64,000 bases of DNA from Cytophagales bacterium (GTDB lineage: Bacteria; Bacteroidota; Bacteroidia; Cytophagales; Cyclobacteriaceae). The notes beneath the pieces were generated by a model. That model worked only from the letters and a program-made list of their open reading frames with translations. It ran no database searches and was not told the DNA's origin. This document shows, piece by piece, positions 46,794 through 55,087 of the stretch (positions are counted from its first letter, which is position 1; every line of letters begins with the position of its first letter). The position numbers and the translations under genes are program-made. Location: contig JAWPMT010000004.1 of NCBI GenBank assembly GCA_033344775.1, positions 1,612,001 through 1,676,000 of the forward strand. Direction: 5' to 3'.

Positions 46794-47508
46794 CTGGATT
46801 TACTTCTCTAGCACAAATTGGACATGGAAGAGTTAAGTCAAAAGCCACACGCTCTTCATCCCTGAAGACTTCAATATCAAAATATCTTACTGAATCTGCA
46901 TCTTCCTCATGCCTAACAGGCACCACATAAACATGTGATAATATTGAATTTACATTTAATTGGTCCAGTTTGGAAGTATTTCCATTAAGTGCGCTATCCA
47001 ATATTGCCCTAGTATTAGTATCCATTTTCAATGCTTCAATAACTTTAATTCCACTCACTTCTGGGTTACAACTAAGTGCAGCACTAAGATCTCGAGATTC
47101 TATGACATATGATGTTATGTACTGCTGGGGATTGTCTTCTGTACTAACTCTATTCAGTGTAGGTTTCATCCCATCTACAGTATACATTCTTAAAAAATTA
47201 TAAACCAAAACAGTCATTGAATCCCGAGAATTAGACTCGATTAATTTCGGTTGATAACGAATATATGATCCACTATCTGTCTCAGATAATACTAATGCAT
47301 CAGGAAGAGCATATTTCCAATACTGATCCAAAAACCGAGTATCGAACTCTAACTGATCGTAAGATACAGCTCTGGAACTACTTGTTTCACAACTTTCCTG
47401 CGTGTCTTGCAGTAGATAATTTTCATCAGAACTAATAAAAATTGAAAAGCCTGAGAAAAGAAATAATAAGTTCAACAGAATCGATAACATTAATAAATGC
47501 TTTTTCAT
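46786..47508 (-). CDS. Exported hypothetical protein of the kinase operon
   Basis: 240 residues with an N-terminal signal anchor or signal peptide (core about 5-25, no lipobox). It has a soluble domain with C-E-T-S-S-S near the start and C-P-I-C near the end. No family is recognised. A/T-rich, like the following membrane gene, and first in the four-gene set that ends with the kinase and regulator. It could be the periplasmic ligand-sensing component. Confidence 0.7.
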   Translation of the reverse strand: MKKHLLMLSILLNLLFLFSGFSIFISSDENYLLQDTQESCETSSSRAVSYDQLEFDTRFLDQYWKYALPDALVLSETDSGSYIRYQPKLIESNSRDSMTVLVYNFLRMYTVDGMKPTLNRVSTEDNPQQYITSYVIESRDLSAALSCNPEVSGIKVIEALKMDTNTRAILDSALNGNTSKLDQLNVNSILSHVYVVPVRHEEDADSVRYFDIEVFRDEERVAFDLTLPCPICAREVNPDE

Positions 47509-47622
47509 GATTAGTCTATTTATGTTTAACGTAAATCAACATTACATATAACTTAGTTGAAATACTTAACATTCATAAGAAAATGGTTAATTACACCTCC
47601 TTAGATTGCTTAAATCAGATAT

Positions 47623-48138
47623 TTATACCCATCCCAACAACACACCAACATAATACAAAATCAATCCAACGCACATACCAATCAGGCGATTTAAAGATAA
47701 GTCATTCAACTTACGAAAAACCGGATGGCGAAGCAGGTAGATCGAAGTAATAGCAAAGATCAGGATCAGAATGGCCTGCACCCACCTCAGGTGCGGTACG
47801 ATGATCGTTAGATGTTCATAAAAGATGAAATTCCCAAATGCATAGGTCAGAAAATAGACGGTCAACATCGGAAGCAACAGATTAGAGACGTAAGTCTTCC
47901 AAAGCATCTGAAAAAAACATACCTGGAGTGTAAAGCTCACCAAAACAATAACACATCCCAGTACCAGGTAATACGCTTCCGACAACCATTCAGATTCCTT
48001 TACAATTTCATCTAACAGCAGTAGTATATAGGCAGACCCGATGGACCTGGTCCTCTTTGAGAAAAATGGCCATCGATGAATGCCATGCGTCAAGACAGCT
48101 ATGATGGAGAGGGCGGAAGTATGATGATTCACTAGCAT
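47623..48138 (-). CDS. Membrane protein of unknown function
   Basis: 171 residues with about four to five TM helices (about 35-50, 58-80, 85-105, 117-138, 150-170). No family is recognised. It is 114 bp upstream of the exported-protein gene on the same strand, so it may or may not belong to that operon. Its upstream side faces the PatG-like cassette in divergent orientation. Confidence 0.65.
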   Translation of the reverse strand: MLVNHHTSALSIIAVLTHGIHRWPFFSKRTRSIGSAYILLLLDEIVKESEWLSEAYYLVLGCVIVLVSFTLQVCFFQMLWKTYVSNLLLPMLTVYFLTYAFGNFIFYEHLTIIVPHLRWVQAILILIFAITSIYLLRHPVFRKLNDLSLNRLIGMCVGLILYYVGVLLGWV

Positions 48139-48470
48139 ATTTCCAACCTAGTTGGACATTGCTAATAATTGAAGTCTTGTCAACGAAATCAGATATTTCT
48201 GCCTGGTCAATTCAATAAAACAGGTATTTCTAACTAAGGCATTCAGATAGAAACCTACATTCCTTCAAAGGCGTAATTCCCCTCTTATTTAGGCATTATC
48301 CAATTTCCAACTTTGACTCATCAACGGCCTTCGCCTTGGGCTGCAGACTTCCGGCGAATGAAATTGATGTGGAGCAGAACCCACACTAATAAACGAACTG
48401 TTCTCGTCCAGTAATTTGACGAGAGGCGAAATCCGAAAAGCCTTACGAGTAGGGAAAATTAGAATAGATT
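48139..48470 (+). promoter_or_regulatory. 332-bp upstream region of the PatG-like cassette
   Basis: No gene is seen. caactttg at 48308-48315 matches seven of eight bases of the -7 consensus. Further down, tctcgtc (48402-48408) and gacgaga (48418-48424) form a perfect 7-bp hairpin in the presumed leader, 46 bp before the first ATG, without a T-run. It therefore looks more like a regulatory leader than a terminator. Confidence 0.4.
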
Positions 48471-48749
48471 ATGAGTTCAGGATCTGAAGTAATAAACAGT
48501 CCTAAATATTTAGAAGCAGGAAAACAGTTTAGTATTCCCGGTGGAACAGGAGGAAGTTTAGATATAACTGTTTTAAATTTAAATGACAAAGATGCAGCAA
48601 CATACACAGTTGTATCTGATGGGTCTCATACGGAGTACAGCAATGGTTCAGGCGGAACAAAATCGATCACGATTCCACATCACTATAGCGCCATCACCAT
48701 AGCAAATACAAGTGCGACCAGCCCTATTGAGGTTTCTTGGAATACCTAA
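48471..48749 (+). CDS. Small beta-rich protein A of the PatG-like cassette
   Basis: 92 residues, no signal peptide or TM helix. It is glycine-, serine- and threonine-rich with evenly spaced beta strands (S-L-D-I-T-V-L-N-L-N, S-I-T-I-P-H-H-Y, I-T-I-A-N-T-S). It aligns with the next protein (G-G-S-L-x-x-x-x-L-N-L; I-A-N-T versus I-T-N-T; final V-S-W versus V-L-W), so the two are paralogues, probably a small beta-sandwich. No catalytic motif. It could be a structural, binding or substrate protein of the protease two genes downstream. Confidence 0.75.
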   Translation: MSSGSEVINSPKYLEAGKQFSIPGGTGGSLDITVLNLNDKDAATYTVVSDGSHTEYSNGSGGTKSITIPHHYSAITIANTSATSPIEVSWNT

Positions 48750-48825
48750 TATTCACATACTAAACGAGTGAGGGGAGATTTAACTAATTAAAATCTTCCC
48801 TCATTGAAATCAAAATTAAAGTATC

Positions 48826-49119
48826 ATGAAAAATAACAGTTTTGAGCATCGTTCTTTAGTCCCCGGAGAAAATATCTCCATCAAAAGCACACAAAATGGA
48901 GGGTCCTTAATATTCAATCTTCTTAACCTGGGAAATCAGCCTTCTACTATAAGAATCACATTTGCTGGCTCCTCAATATTGGTTCCTGTTCCCGCGAATT
49001 CCTCATTTGGAGACATTATATATAACCAATCAACCGAAGTGATCATCACCAATACTGGTCAGGTAACATTCCAGGTACTTTGGTCTCAAAACCCCTTGGT
49101 CCACTGTAACGAAATCTAA
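48826..49119 (+). CDS. Small beta-rich protein B of the PatG-like cassette
   Basis: 97 residues, paralogous to protein A: L-V-P-G-E-N-I-S-I then N-G-G-S-L-I-F-N-L-L-N-L and V-I-I-T-N-T-G-Q-V-T-F-Q-V-L-W. No signal peptide. The spacing is 76 bp after protein A and 44 bp before the protease gene, consistent with one transcript. The family is not recognised. Confidence 0.75.
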   Translation: MKNNSFEHRSLVPGENISIKSTQNGGSLIFNLLNLGNQPSTIRITFAGSSILVPVPANSSFGDIIYNQSTEVIITNTGQVTFQVLWSQNPLVHCNEI

Positions 49120-49163
49120 TCACTTATTAATATTTCGATTAGTTAAACGAGATCTAGAATACA

Positions 49164-51392
49164 ATGTCAATAGATTTATTAGAAGCATTAGAGGGAATTT
49201 CTGAAATCTGGGCGAGAACTAAAGGAGATACAAAGGTTAGCATTGCCGTATTAGATGGACCGGTTGATCTAGCTCACAAAACGTTAAAAGCATCTGATTT
49301 AAAATCTCTTGATCCTCCTTCGAAAAAGAAAGTCTATTCCTCACATGGCACGTTCGTTGCAAGCCTAATTTTTGGTAATCATGACCAGATTAAAGGAATT
49401 GCACCAAATTGTTCAGGTGTAACAAAAACGATCTTTAAGGAAGAAGAGAATGGGAATCTTCAACCTTGTAGTCAAACAGATATAGAACAAGGCATCCTCG
49501 CTGCTTTAGCTTCTGAAGCGGATATCATTAACATAAGCGGTGGTGAAAAACTTCAAGAAAATGAAAAAATTATCTATGGTTTAGCAAGAGCACTAGACGA
49601 ATGCGAGAAAAGAGGAGTCTTGGTAGTAGCCGCTACAGGAAATGATGGCGATAGACAACTACATGTTCCAGCTAAATATCAAAGTGTACTTGCTGTTGGT
49701 TCTATTCGTCAAGATGGTATACCATCAGATTTCAGCAATTGGGACCTAGTACCAAATCAAGGTTTGGTGGTACCAGGAGAGAACATAATTGGCGCAATAC
49801 CCGATAATGGAAAAGCTATCGCTACGGGAACTAGTTTCTCTACGGCTTTGGTCAGTGGTATAGCTGCATTGTTGGCAAGCTTACAAGTTCAAACAGGTCA
49901 AGAAAAAGACCTAAGATTTATCCGTCAAGTTTTATTGGACAGTATCAAACCATGCACCAAAGAACAAAATATTTGTCAAAGGCTACTCAATGGAAACCTA
50001 GATATCAGGAAAGCCATGGATAAAGTTCTTCAACCCTCCATAAAGTCGAATACCATAATTGAAGAGTCTTATAAAATCCACCCAGAGTCAAATACAAACC
50101 CAAGTTCTGTGAAGGAAAGGAGTAAACAAATAATAAGTACATCAACATCAAACAATCATAATATGAATACAAATGATCAAAATTCGGAACACTCTTCTTT
50201 GCATGAAGAAACCTCTAACGTTGCACAACACCAAAATGAATCATCAATGACCAATAGCCCGGTTGAAGAAAATGAAGTTGCTACAATGCCTTCCAATAAT
50301 CTACAGACACCTTCTAATGGAACATTCCCTTCCTCAACAATGGAAAGGTTTAACGCAGCACTGAATCCCGGAGACTTCCCTACTTTTCAAAATAGCCAAT
50401 TGGTCAACTGCATAGGTCAGCCATCCTATGACTTTGGAAGACAAAATAACATGGACACCTTCACAGCTTATATAAGAGCTTGGTATGAGAGTTTACCGGA
50501 TGAAGTAGATGGAAATAGAAGTAAATCGATCAAAACGTATCTCACCGATTCTCCTCATGACCATAAGACCATGGCAGCATTTCTCTTATATCATGACGGC
50601 ATTAAAAATCCAAATATTCTCATGGCAAGCCAGTTAATTTGGCTATTAAATCTAAATGAGACTCCAACCTACTCTATTAGCCCGGAGCCTGCAGTCTTTT
50701 CCGATGAGATTTACGCAAGGATGGCAGAATTTCTTGCAGATAACGCCGGAATTGATGCTAAAAAATATATTACTTATACGTCGAAAATAAACCAGAACAA
50801 GTTGGGATCCACTGATTGTGATCCAACTGAAACATCGAATCTGAAAGATATTCTTGATACCAAAAATGATTTAATGAGAATGGTCCTTCCTGGGTACATC
50901 TCTGGACAGACCAGACTAATGAATGGGAATTCGATAGAGAGCGTGACTCCAGTAGCTTTCGGGTTATATAATTGGTCATTAAAAGAGCTTATTAAAGGCA
51001 CCAATCAACATTCAACTGAAGCCAATACTAGCATTCCAAAAGTTACCGTGGAGGATGTTTTGAATCGCTTATACGTCGAAACTTTGAATAGAGGACAGTC
51101 ACCAGAGGATCGGGCACTTAACTACGCTTTATACAACATCATTACTATTTCCAATATTGTTGAAAAATCCGCTAATCAGCATATGCAATTTAGCCACCTC
51201 CAAGTGGTCCCCTCAAGAATTTCACGGCAAAATGCACTACTCAGGGAAGTACAGTTGACTTTTTTTAACCCTGATAATACGAATCATGCATCCCGAACAC
51301 ATAGTATGCAAGTAGATGTTAGTGGAATTGTACCTGTTATAGTGGGAGATATTCAATCCTGGTCTTCACCAGTTAGTGTGATTCACGCTTGA
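49164..51392 (+). CDS. PatA/PatG-like (cyanobactin-type) subtilisin-family protease
   Basis: 742 residues. The N-terminal S8 peptidase has an intact triad D31 (A-V-L-D-G-P-V-D), H61 (S-S-H-G-T-F-V-A) and S224 (G-T-S-F-S-T), with oxyanion N160 (A-T-G-N-D-G). There is no signal peptide, so it is cytosolic. A low-complexity S/N/E-rich linker (about 290-405) leads to a C-terminal domain resembling the PatA/PatG C-terminal region: C-I-G-Q-P-S-Y-D-F-G-R and, near the end, V-D-V-S-G-I-V-P-V-I-V-G-D-I-Q-S-W. In cyanobactin pathways such proteases cleave precursor peptides; PatG also cyclises them. No YcaO/PatD heterocyclase or PatF gene is present here. Confidence 0.85.
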   Translation: MSIDLLEALEGISEIWARTKGDTKVSIAVLDGPVDLAHKTLKASDLKSLDPPSKKKVYSSHGTFVASLIFGNHDQIKGIAPNCSGVTKTIFKEEENGNLQPCSQTDIEQGILAALASEADIINISGGEKLQENEKIIYGLARALDECEKRGVLVVAATGNDGDRQLHVPAKYQSVLAVGSIRQDGIPSDFSNWDLVPNQGLVVPGENIIGAIPDNGKAIATGTSFSTALVSGIAALLASLQVQTGQEKDLRFIRQVLLDSIKPCTKEQNICQRLLNGNLDIRKAMDKVLQPSIKSNTIIEESYKIHPESNTNPSSVKERSKQIISTSTSNNHNMNTNDQNSEHSSLHEETSNVAQHQNESSMTNSPVEENEVATMPSNNLQTPSNGTFPSSTMERFNAALNPGDFPTFQNSQLVNCIGQPSYDFGRQNNMDTFTAYIRAWYESLPDEVDGNRSKSIKTYLTDSPHDHKTMAAFLLYHDGIKNPNILMASQLIWLLNLNETPTYSISPEPAVFSDEIYARMAEFLADNAGIDAKKYITYTSKINQNKLGSTDCDPTETSNLKDILDTKNDLMRMVLPGYISGQTRLMNGNSIESVTPVAFGLYNWSLKELIKGTNQHSTEANTSIPKVTVEDVLNRLYVETLNRGQSPEDRALNYALYNIITISNIVEKSANQHMQFSHLQVVPSRISRQNALLREVQLTFFNPDNTNHASRTHSMQVDVSGIVPVIVGDIQSWSSPVSVIHA

Positions 51393-51564
51393 GCATCGGA
51401 AGCTTAAAAAGAAGATGATACAACCGTCGTATTAAAAAAGAAACGAAAAAATTGTAGTGAGGCGCATCAAAAAGTGAGCTTTCCCGGGATCACTGCAATA
51501 TTTAGGGAAATATGATGAGTAAAAAGCAACAGCCATAGCACTTTATGCTTTCAAAAATGTAGGC

Positions 51565-51610
51565 TTGACTTCTCAGTCAACATATTCCCACAAATGGAAC
51601 AGCATGTTCC
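51565..51610 (+). promoter_or_regulatory. Two perfect dyads upstream of the small peptide gene
   Basis: ttgact-tctc-agtcaa (51565-51580) and ggaaca-gca-tgttcc (51596-51610), the second 35 bp before the ATG at 51645. Both have perfect 6-bp arms and no T-run, so operators rather than terminators are likely. This suggests the peptide can be expressed separately from the protease. Confidence 0.5.
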
Positions 51611-51644
51611 GATTTAATTATTGTTGAATTTAAAACTAAAAATC

Positions 51645-51803
51645 ATGAAACTACCTGTGCAAACCAGGCCAGTAGAGCGCAGAACCTACAATGGGGACGC
51701 TGTTACTGTTGGAGCCAAAGCGTCTTTCTTTGGATCCATATTACAAAGTCCTACAGTTCAAAGGACGTTAACAGGAGCACTTAATGGCTTCTTAGGAAGT
51801 TAA
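51645..51803 (+). CDS. 52-residue precursor-like peptide of the PatG-like cassette
   Basis: Starts at ATG 51645; an in-frame TTG at 51621 would lengthen it but is less likely. The N-terminal half is polar and proline/arginine-rich (K-L-P-V-Q-T-R-P-V-E-R-R-T-Y-N-G), like a recognition leader. The C-terminal half is small, hydrophobic and Gly/Ser/Thr-rich (A-S-F-F-G-S-I-L-Q ... G-A-L-N-G-F-L-G-S), like a core peptide or membrane-active segment. There is no cysteine, so thiazoline formation is excluded. It lies between two upstream dyads and a strong terminator, 252 bp after the protease gene. Confidence 0.65.
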   Translation: MKLPVQTRPVERRTYNGDAVTVGAKASFFGSILQSPTVQRTLTGALNGFLGS

Positions 51804-51824
51804 TTAGAGTTTCCTTTTCAAAAG

Positions 51825-51855
51825 GAGGGTGTCTTAAAAGGCACTCTCTTTTTTT
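51825..51855 (+). terminator. Terminator of the PatG-like cassette
   Basis: gagggtgtc (51825-51833) pairs with ggcactctc (51840-51848), two wobble pairs, followed by seven T. Confidence 0.9.
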
Positions 51856-51964
51856 GATATATAATTTTCTATTTATTTCTACCATCAAGCATGGTGAGAT
51901 TTGTCTCATACAGGATCAAAACAAGCACGCCATCGGCGATAACTATTTAGATAAGCTACGTTGC

Positions 51965-52177
51965 ATAAGCAGCCTGAATGCACAAATATCGTTCAGCAAT
52001 TGAAGCTGCTAAGGTGTGAGGTCGATATGACATTAACAAATCCTCTATTTCTTTGGGGTTTTCTGGCATTGTCCTTCCCTATCATTGTCCATCTATTTGC
52101 ATTTCGACGTACCAAAAAGGTCTATTTCTCTATTATTTCCCTGATCAATCAGGTCAAATACAAGATCAAATCGAGAA
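51965..52177. repeat. 213-bp direct repeat, left copy (BatA-like gene 5' end)
   Basis: Aligns without gaps to 53013-53225 with 18 mismatches by my count. It covers about 60 bp of upstream leader plus the first ~50 codons of the BatA-like gene. Confidence 0.92.
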
Positions 52178-52185
52178 ACCAGTAA
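52027..52185 (+). pseudogene. Truncated 5' copy of the BatA-like gene
   Basis: 52 codons from ATG 52027 (M-T-L-T-N-P-L-F-L-W-G-F-L) match the N-terminal TM helix and the F-A-F-R-R-T-K-K-V-Y-F-S motif of the full gene at 53075, then stop shortly after homology ends. It could still be translated into a one-helix membrane peptide, but is most simply a duplication remnant. Confidence 0.85.
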
Positions 52186-52190
52186 CATTA

Positions 52191-52220
52191 AAAAACCAGA
52201 CACTCTCGTGCCTGGTTTTT
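52191..52220. terminator. Bidirectional terminator
   Basis: aaaaaccag (52191-52199) and ctggttttt (52212-52220) form a perfect 9-bp stem with an additional cac/gtg pair inside. A/T-runs on both sides allow use by both the truncated gene and the convergent gene ending at 52245. Confidence 0.85.
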
Positions 52221-52244
52221 CTGTTCTAGTGATTTAGTTGGATT

Positions 52245-52718
52245 TTAGTAGTAGATGCAGCCTCCCCATGGGTAAGGCTTGTAGCCACATACAGGTCCGC
52301 TATTGTAGGTTTCACACCAGTTTGGAAAATTGGTGAAATCCTCACGACAAGTTTGAGAAAACGAAATTCCCGTAGTTCTCTCATTCAATTCTATGTAGTC
52401 GTAAATGCCCTGATTCACTTCTTCTTTGGTCGTCTTGAAATACTCGACGAACTCCAATCCCTCGATATTTTTAGCCGTCACTGCATAGTAGTAGCCAAAA
52501 CCTTCTAATTGATAGGCTTCTATGTTGGATACTTCCTCTATTCCTGCAAATTGCACTTCGAATCTTTCGAATAACGATGCATCACATACCGTATTCACGA
52601 ATTCAGAACCGGTAGCTTCCGGATAGGACAATTCAACCACTTCTTCAACGGGTTTGAAACCAACCAGTGCCAAAGCAATCATAGTAAGTGCGAGTGTGTA
52701 AATTTTCAGATTTTTCAT
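52245..52718 (-). CDS. Cys-rich secreted protein of unknown function
   Basis: 157 residues with an N-terminal signal peptide (core about 8-21). The mature protein has a soluble alpha/beta-like middle part and a cysteine/aromatic-rich tail: cysteines in V-N-T-V-C, S-Q-T-C, P-N-W-C, G-P-V-C and G-G-C (five in total), ending P-Y-P-W-G-G-C-I-Y-Y. Disulfide bonds after export are likely. No family is recognised. The gene is isolated, and lies with its own upstream region between two 213-bp direct repeats of the BatA-like gene. Confidence 0.75.
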   Translation of the reverse strand: MKNLKIYTLALTMIALALVGFKPVEEVVELSYPEATGSEFVNTVCDASLFERFEVQFAGIEEVSNIEAYQLEGFGYYYAVTAKNIEGLEFVEYFKTTKEEVNQGIYDYIELNERTTGISFSQTCREDFTNFPNWCETYNSGPVCGYKPYPWGGCIYY

Positions 52719-53012
52719 AGGTTCATTTGATTTGATTCAGAAGGAATTTAAGTGAATCATGATGTAATTACTAATTTTTAATACATAATGTAATTACTTA
52801 TTTATCATATATAATAACGGTATGAAATAACGACCTGCACAATCGAAAATATTACTTAAAATGATCGAAATCTCCTGATTATCAATTCAGTAATTACTCT
52901 CATGGACATCTGATTAAAAAGCTATTTAAGAAATGGATGTTTGGAAAAATATCTTTTGTCTGATTGTAACCATTTTTAAAAATCCTTCACCAACCAGTGC
53001 TCAATTGATTGG
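52719..53012. other. AT-rich spacer upstream of the Cys-rich protein gene
   Basis: Almost 300 bp, very A/T-rich, with repeated taattac strings around 52770-52800 and no gene. It should hold the promoter of the minus-strand gene at 52718 and, at its right end, that of the BatA-like gene. Confidence 0.5.
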
Positions 53013-53225
53013 ATAAGCAACCCGAATGCACTAATATCGTTCAGCAATTGAAGCTGCTAAGGCGTGAGGTTGATATGACATTAACAAATCCGGTATTTCT
53101 TTGGGGTTTCCTGGCATTGGCCATCCCTATCATTGTCCATCTATTTGCATTTCGACGTACCAAAAAGGTCTATTTTTCTAATATTTCGTTGATCAATCAG
53201 GTCAAAGATGAGACCAAATCGAGAA
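53013..53225. repeat. 213-bp direct repeat, right copy
   Basis: Intact 5' end of the BatA-like gene; partner of 51965-52177, 1048 bp apart start to start. Confidence 0.92.
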
Positions 53226-55057
53226 GCCGTTTGCAGCACCTCCTGATCATGGCTTGCCGGTTGTTGTTCTTCTTGTTACTGATCCTGGCTTTTTTACAGC
53301 CTTCTTTCAATCAAGGCGAGGAATTATCAAAGAGATCTATTCTGTACATCGACAATTCCTACAGTATGTCAGGAGAAGTAGGGCCAGGAATTTCTGGACT
53401 GGACGAGGCGCTGAATCTGGTCAATGCGTATGTGAAGCGACAGCCAAGAGACCATGAGTTTGTGATCCTGACCAATGACTTTGCTTCATTTGCCAGCCGT
53501 TTCCAGTCACAAGATGAGACGCTTGATTATTTAACGGAAATCAGCTTCAGTCCCAGATCAAGGACATTTGCATCGGTGATGTCCCGTATTTCCAGCTATC
53601 AACAATCTGATGCGAACATATTCCTATTTTCTGATTTCCAACAATCAACGATGGGTTCATTGGAAACGGACGAATCACCATCAGGAAAGATCTATGCAAC
53701 ACTGATTGAAACAAGCGCTTCGGGAAATGTCTACGTAGATACCACCTATCTGCTCAACCCTTTTGTAAATCTGGGTGAAAAGAATGAAGTGATCTTTGAT
53801 GTAAGAAACACCAGGGAAAGCGCATACGATAACCTGACGCTGCGGCTTTTGAATGAGAACAAACTAGTGGGTTCACAAACAGTGACGATACCACCAGGTG
53901 GCAAATCCACGGTCAACTTTGAAATCGACCAGGCTGCCTTGCAGAGCGATCGGCTTATGCTCACTTTCGAGGATTTCCCAGTGACTTTTGACAATGACTT
54001 TGCTCTGGCTGTTCCTGCATCGCCTAAAGTAAAAGTGACAGTAGTCACAGAAAATAGTCGGTCCTATCTGGCCCGGGTTTATGGCAATTCCGAATTATTT
54101 GACTTGACGATTTTTTCACCGGACAACATTGACTTTTCGAAACTTGCCGGAATAGACTTGTTGTTGATCGAAGGAATGAAAGAAGTCCCGGCCTGGGTAT
54201 TAGGGCAATTAGGACAAGTGGGACACATGGTTTGGGTCCCGGCAGACGATGTAAATCCTTCTGGTTTTACGCAAGCCCTGGACACCCGCATGAATCAGGT
54301 AAATGATTCGATCCCTCTCACCTCCACCATCATGAATCGCAACAATCCATTCTTCGATGGTCTGATCGAACAAACCAACAGTAACCTGGCCTTACCAAAA
54401 GTAAAAAGAGTGCTTTCTCATCGACCTACAGTAAACAGTCTGATCGGCAATGAATTTGGAGGCCCGTTCATTACACTTTTCGCTCAGCAAAGTGATATTT
54501 ATTTATTTACCGCGCCCTTGAACCTGCAATACACAGATCTACCCGAGCATGCCCTATTCGTTCCCATCATGTATCGAATCGCTCAATTGAGTGCTAAAGG
54601 AGTCGGTGTATTGGCGCATTCCTTTGATGAGTCCGTGGTTTCTATCGCGAGGCCTGGCGAGGCACAAGGGGCAGTGAAAGTATTTGGTGAAGGCAGCGAG
54701 TTCGTACCAAACTACTACTTCACTGGAAAAGCACTGACGATGGAAATGCCTCCTGATGCATTTGATAATGGCTTTTTTCAGGTAGTCATTGATACAGACA
54801 CCCTGACAACTCTGGCTTTTAACGCTTCCAAAAAAGAATCGGACCTTACGCCGTATTCTGAAGCTGAATTGACCGCCTTAACCGAACTGCTTCCGCAATT
54901 GGAATGGGTAGATTATGAGAATGCAACTCAATTGGCCGGGTTCTTCTCAGGAGAAGAAGATCGGGAAGCGCTTTGGAAATATGCACTACTTTTGGCCCTG
55001 TTTTTCGGATTGGCAGAGGTAGTTCTGGTAAGGTTTGCCCATCAATCCCTTAATTGA
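53075..55057 (+). CDS. BatA-domain/VWA-like membrane protein
   Basis: 660 residues from ATG 53075, which is the usual BatA start M-T-L-T-N-P-V-F-L-W-G-F; a TTG frame extension upstream is not coding-like. Two N-terminal TM helices flank F-A-F-R-R-T-K-K-V-Y-F-S-N, followed by a von Willebrand A-like domain with the metal motif D-N-S-Y-S-M-S (about 95-101), further periplasmic beta domains, and a C-terminal TM helix (about 635-655). It is a Bacteroidota aerotolerance-related family member of uncertain role. First of a run of five plus-strand genes. Confidence 0.88.
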   Translation: MTLTNPVFLWGFLALAIPIIVHLFAFRRTKKVYFSNISLINQVKDETKSRSRLQHLLIMACRLLFFLLLILAFLQPSFNQGEELSKRSILYIDNSYSMSGEVGPGISGLDEALNLVNAYVKRQPRDHEFVILTNDFASFASRFQSQDETLDYLTEISFSPRSRTFASVMSRISSYQQSDANIFLFSDFQQSTMGSLETDESPSGKIYATLIETSASGNVYVDTTYLLNPFVNLGEKNEVIFDVRNTRESAYDNLTLRLLNENKLVGSQTVTIPPGGKSTVNFEIDQAALQSDRLMLTFEDFPVTFDNDFALAVPASPKVKVTVVTENSRSYLARVYGNSELFDLTIFSPDNIDFSKLAGIDLLLIEGMKEVPAWVLGQLGQVGHMVWVPADDVNPSGFTQALDTRMNQVNDSIPLTSTIMNRNNPFFDGLIEQTNSNLALPKVKRVLSHRPTVNSLIGNEFGGPFITLFAQQSDIYLFTAPLNLQYTDLPEHALFVPIMYRIAQLSAKGVGVLAHSFDESVVSIARPGEAQGAVKVFGEGSEFVPNYYFTGKALTMEMPPDAFDNGFFQVVIDTDTLTTLAFNASKKESDLTPYSEAELTALTELLPQLEWVDYENATQLAGFFSGEEDREALWKYALLLALFFGLAEVVLVRFAHQSLN

Positions 55058-55087
55058 TAATCAAAACTATCGTTGGCCTGATCCGAC

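Noticed and set aside
49164-51392. Ordinary secreted subtilisin
   Set aside because: No signal peptide or propeptide, and the long C-terminal region resembles PatA/PatG proteins, not secreted S8 proteases.
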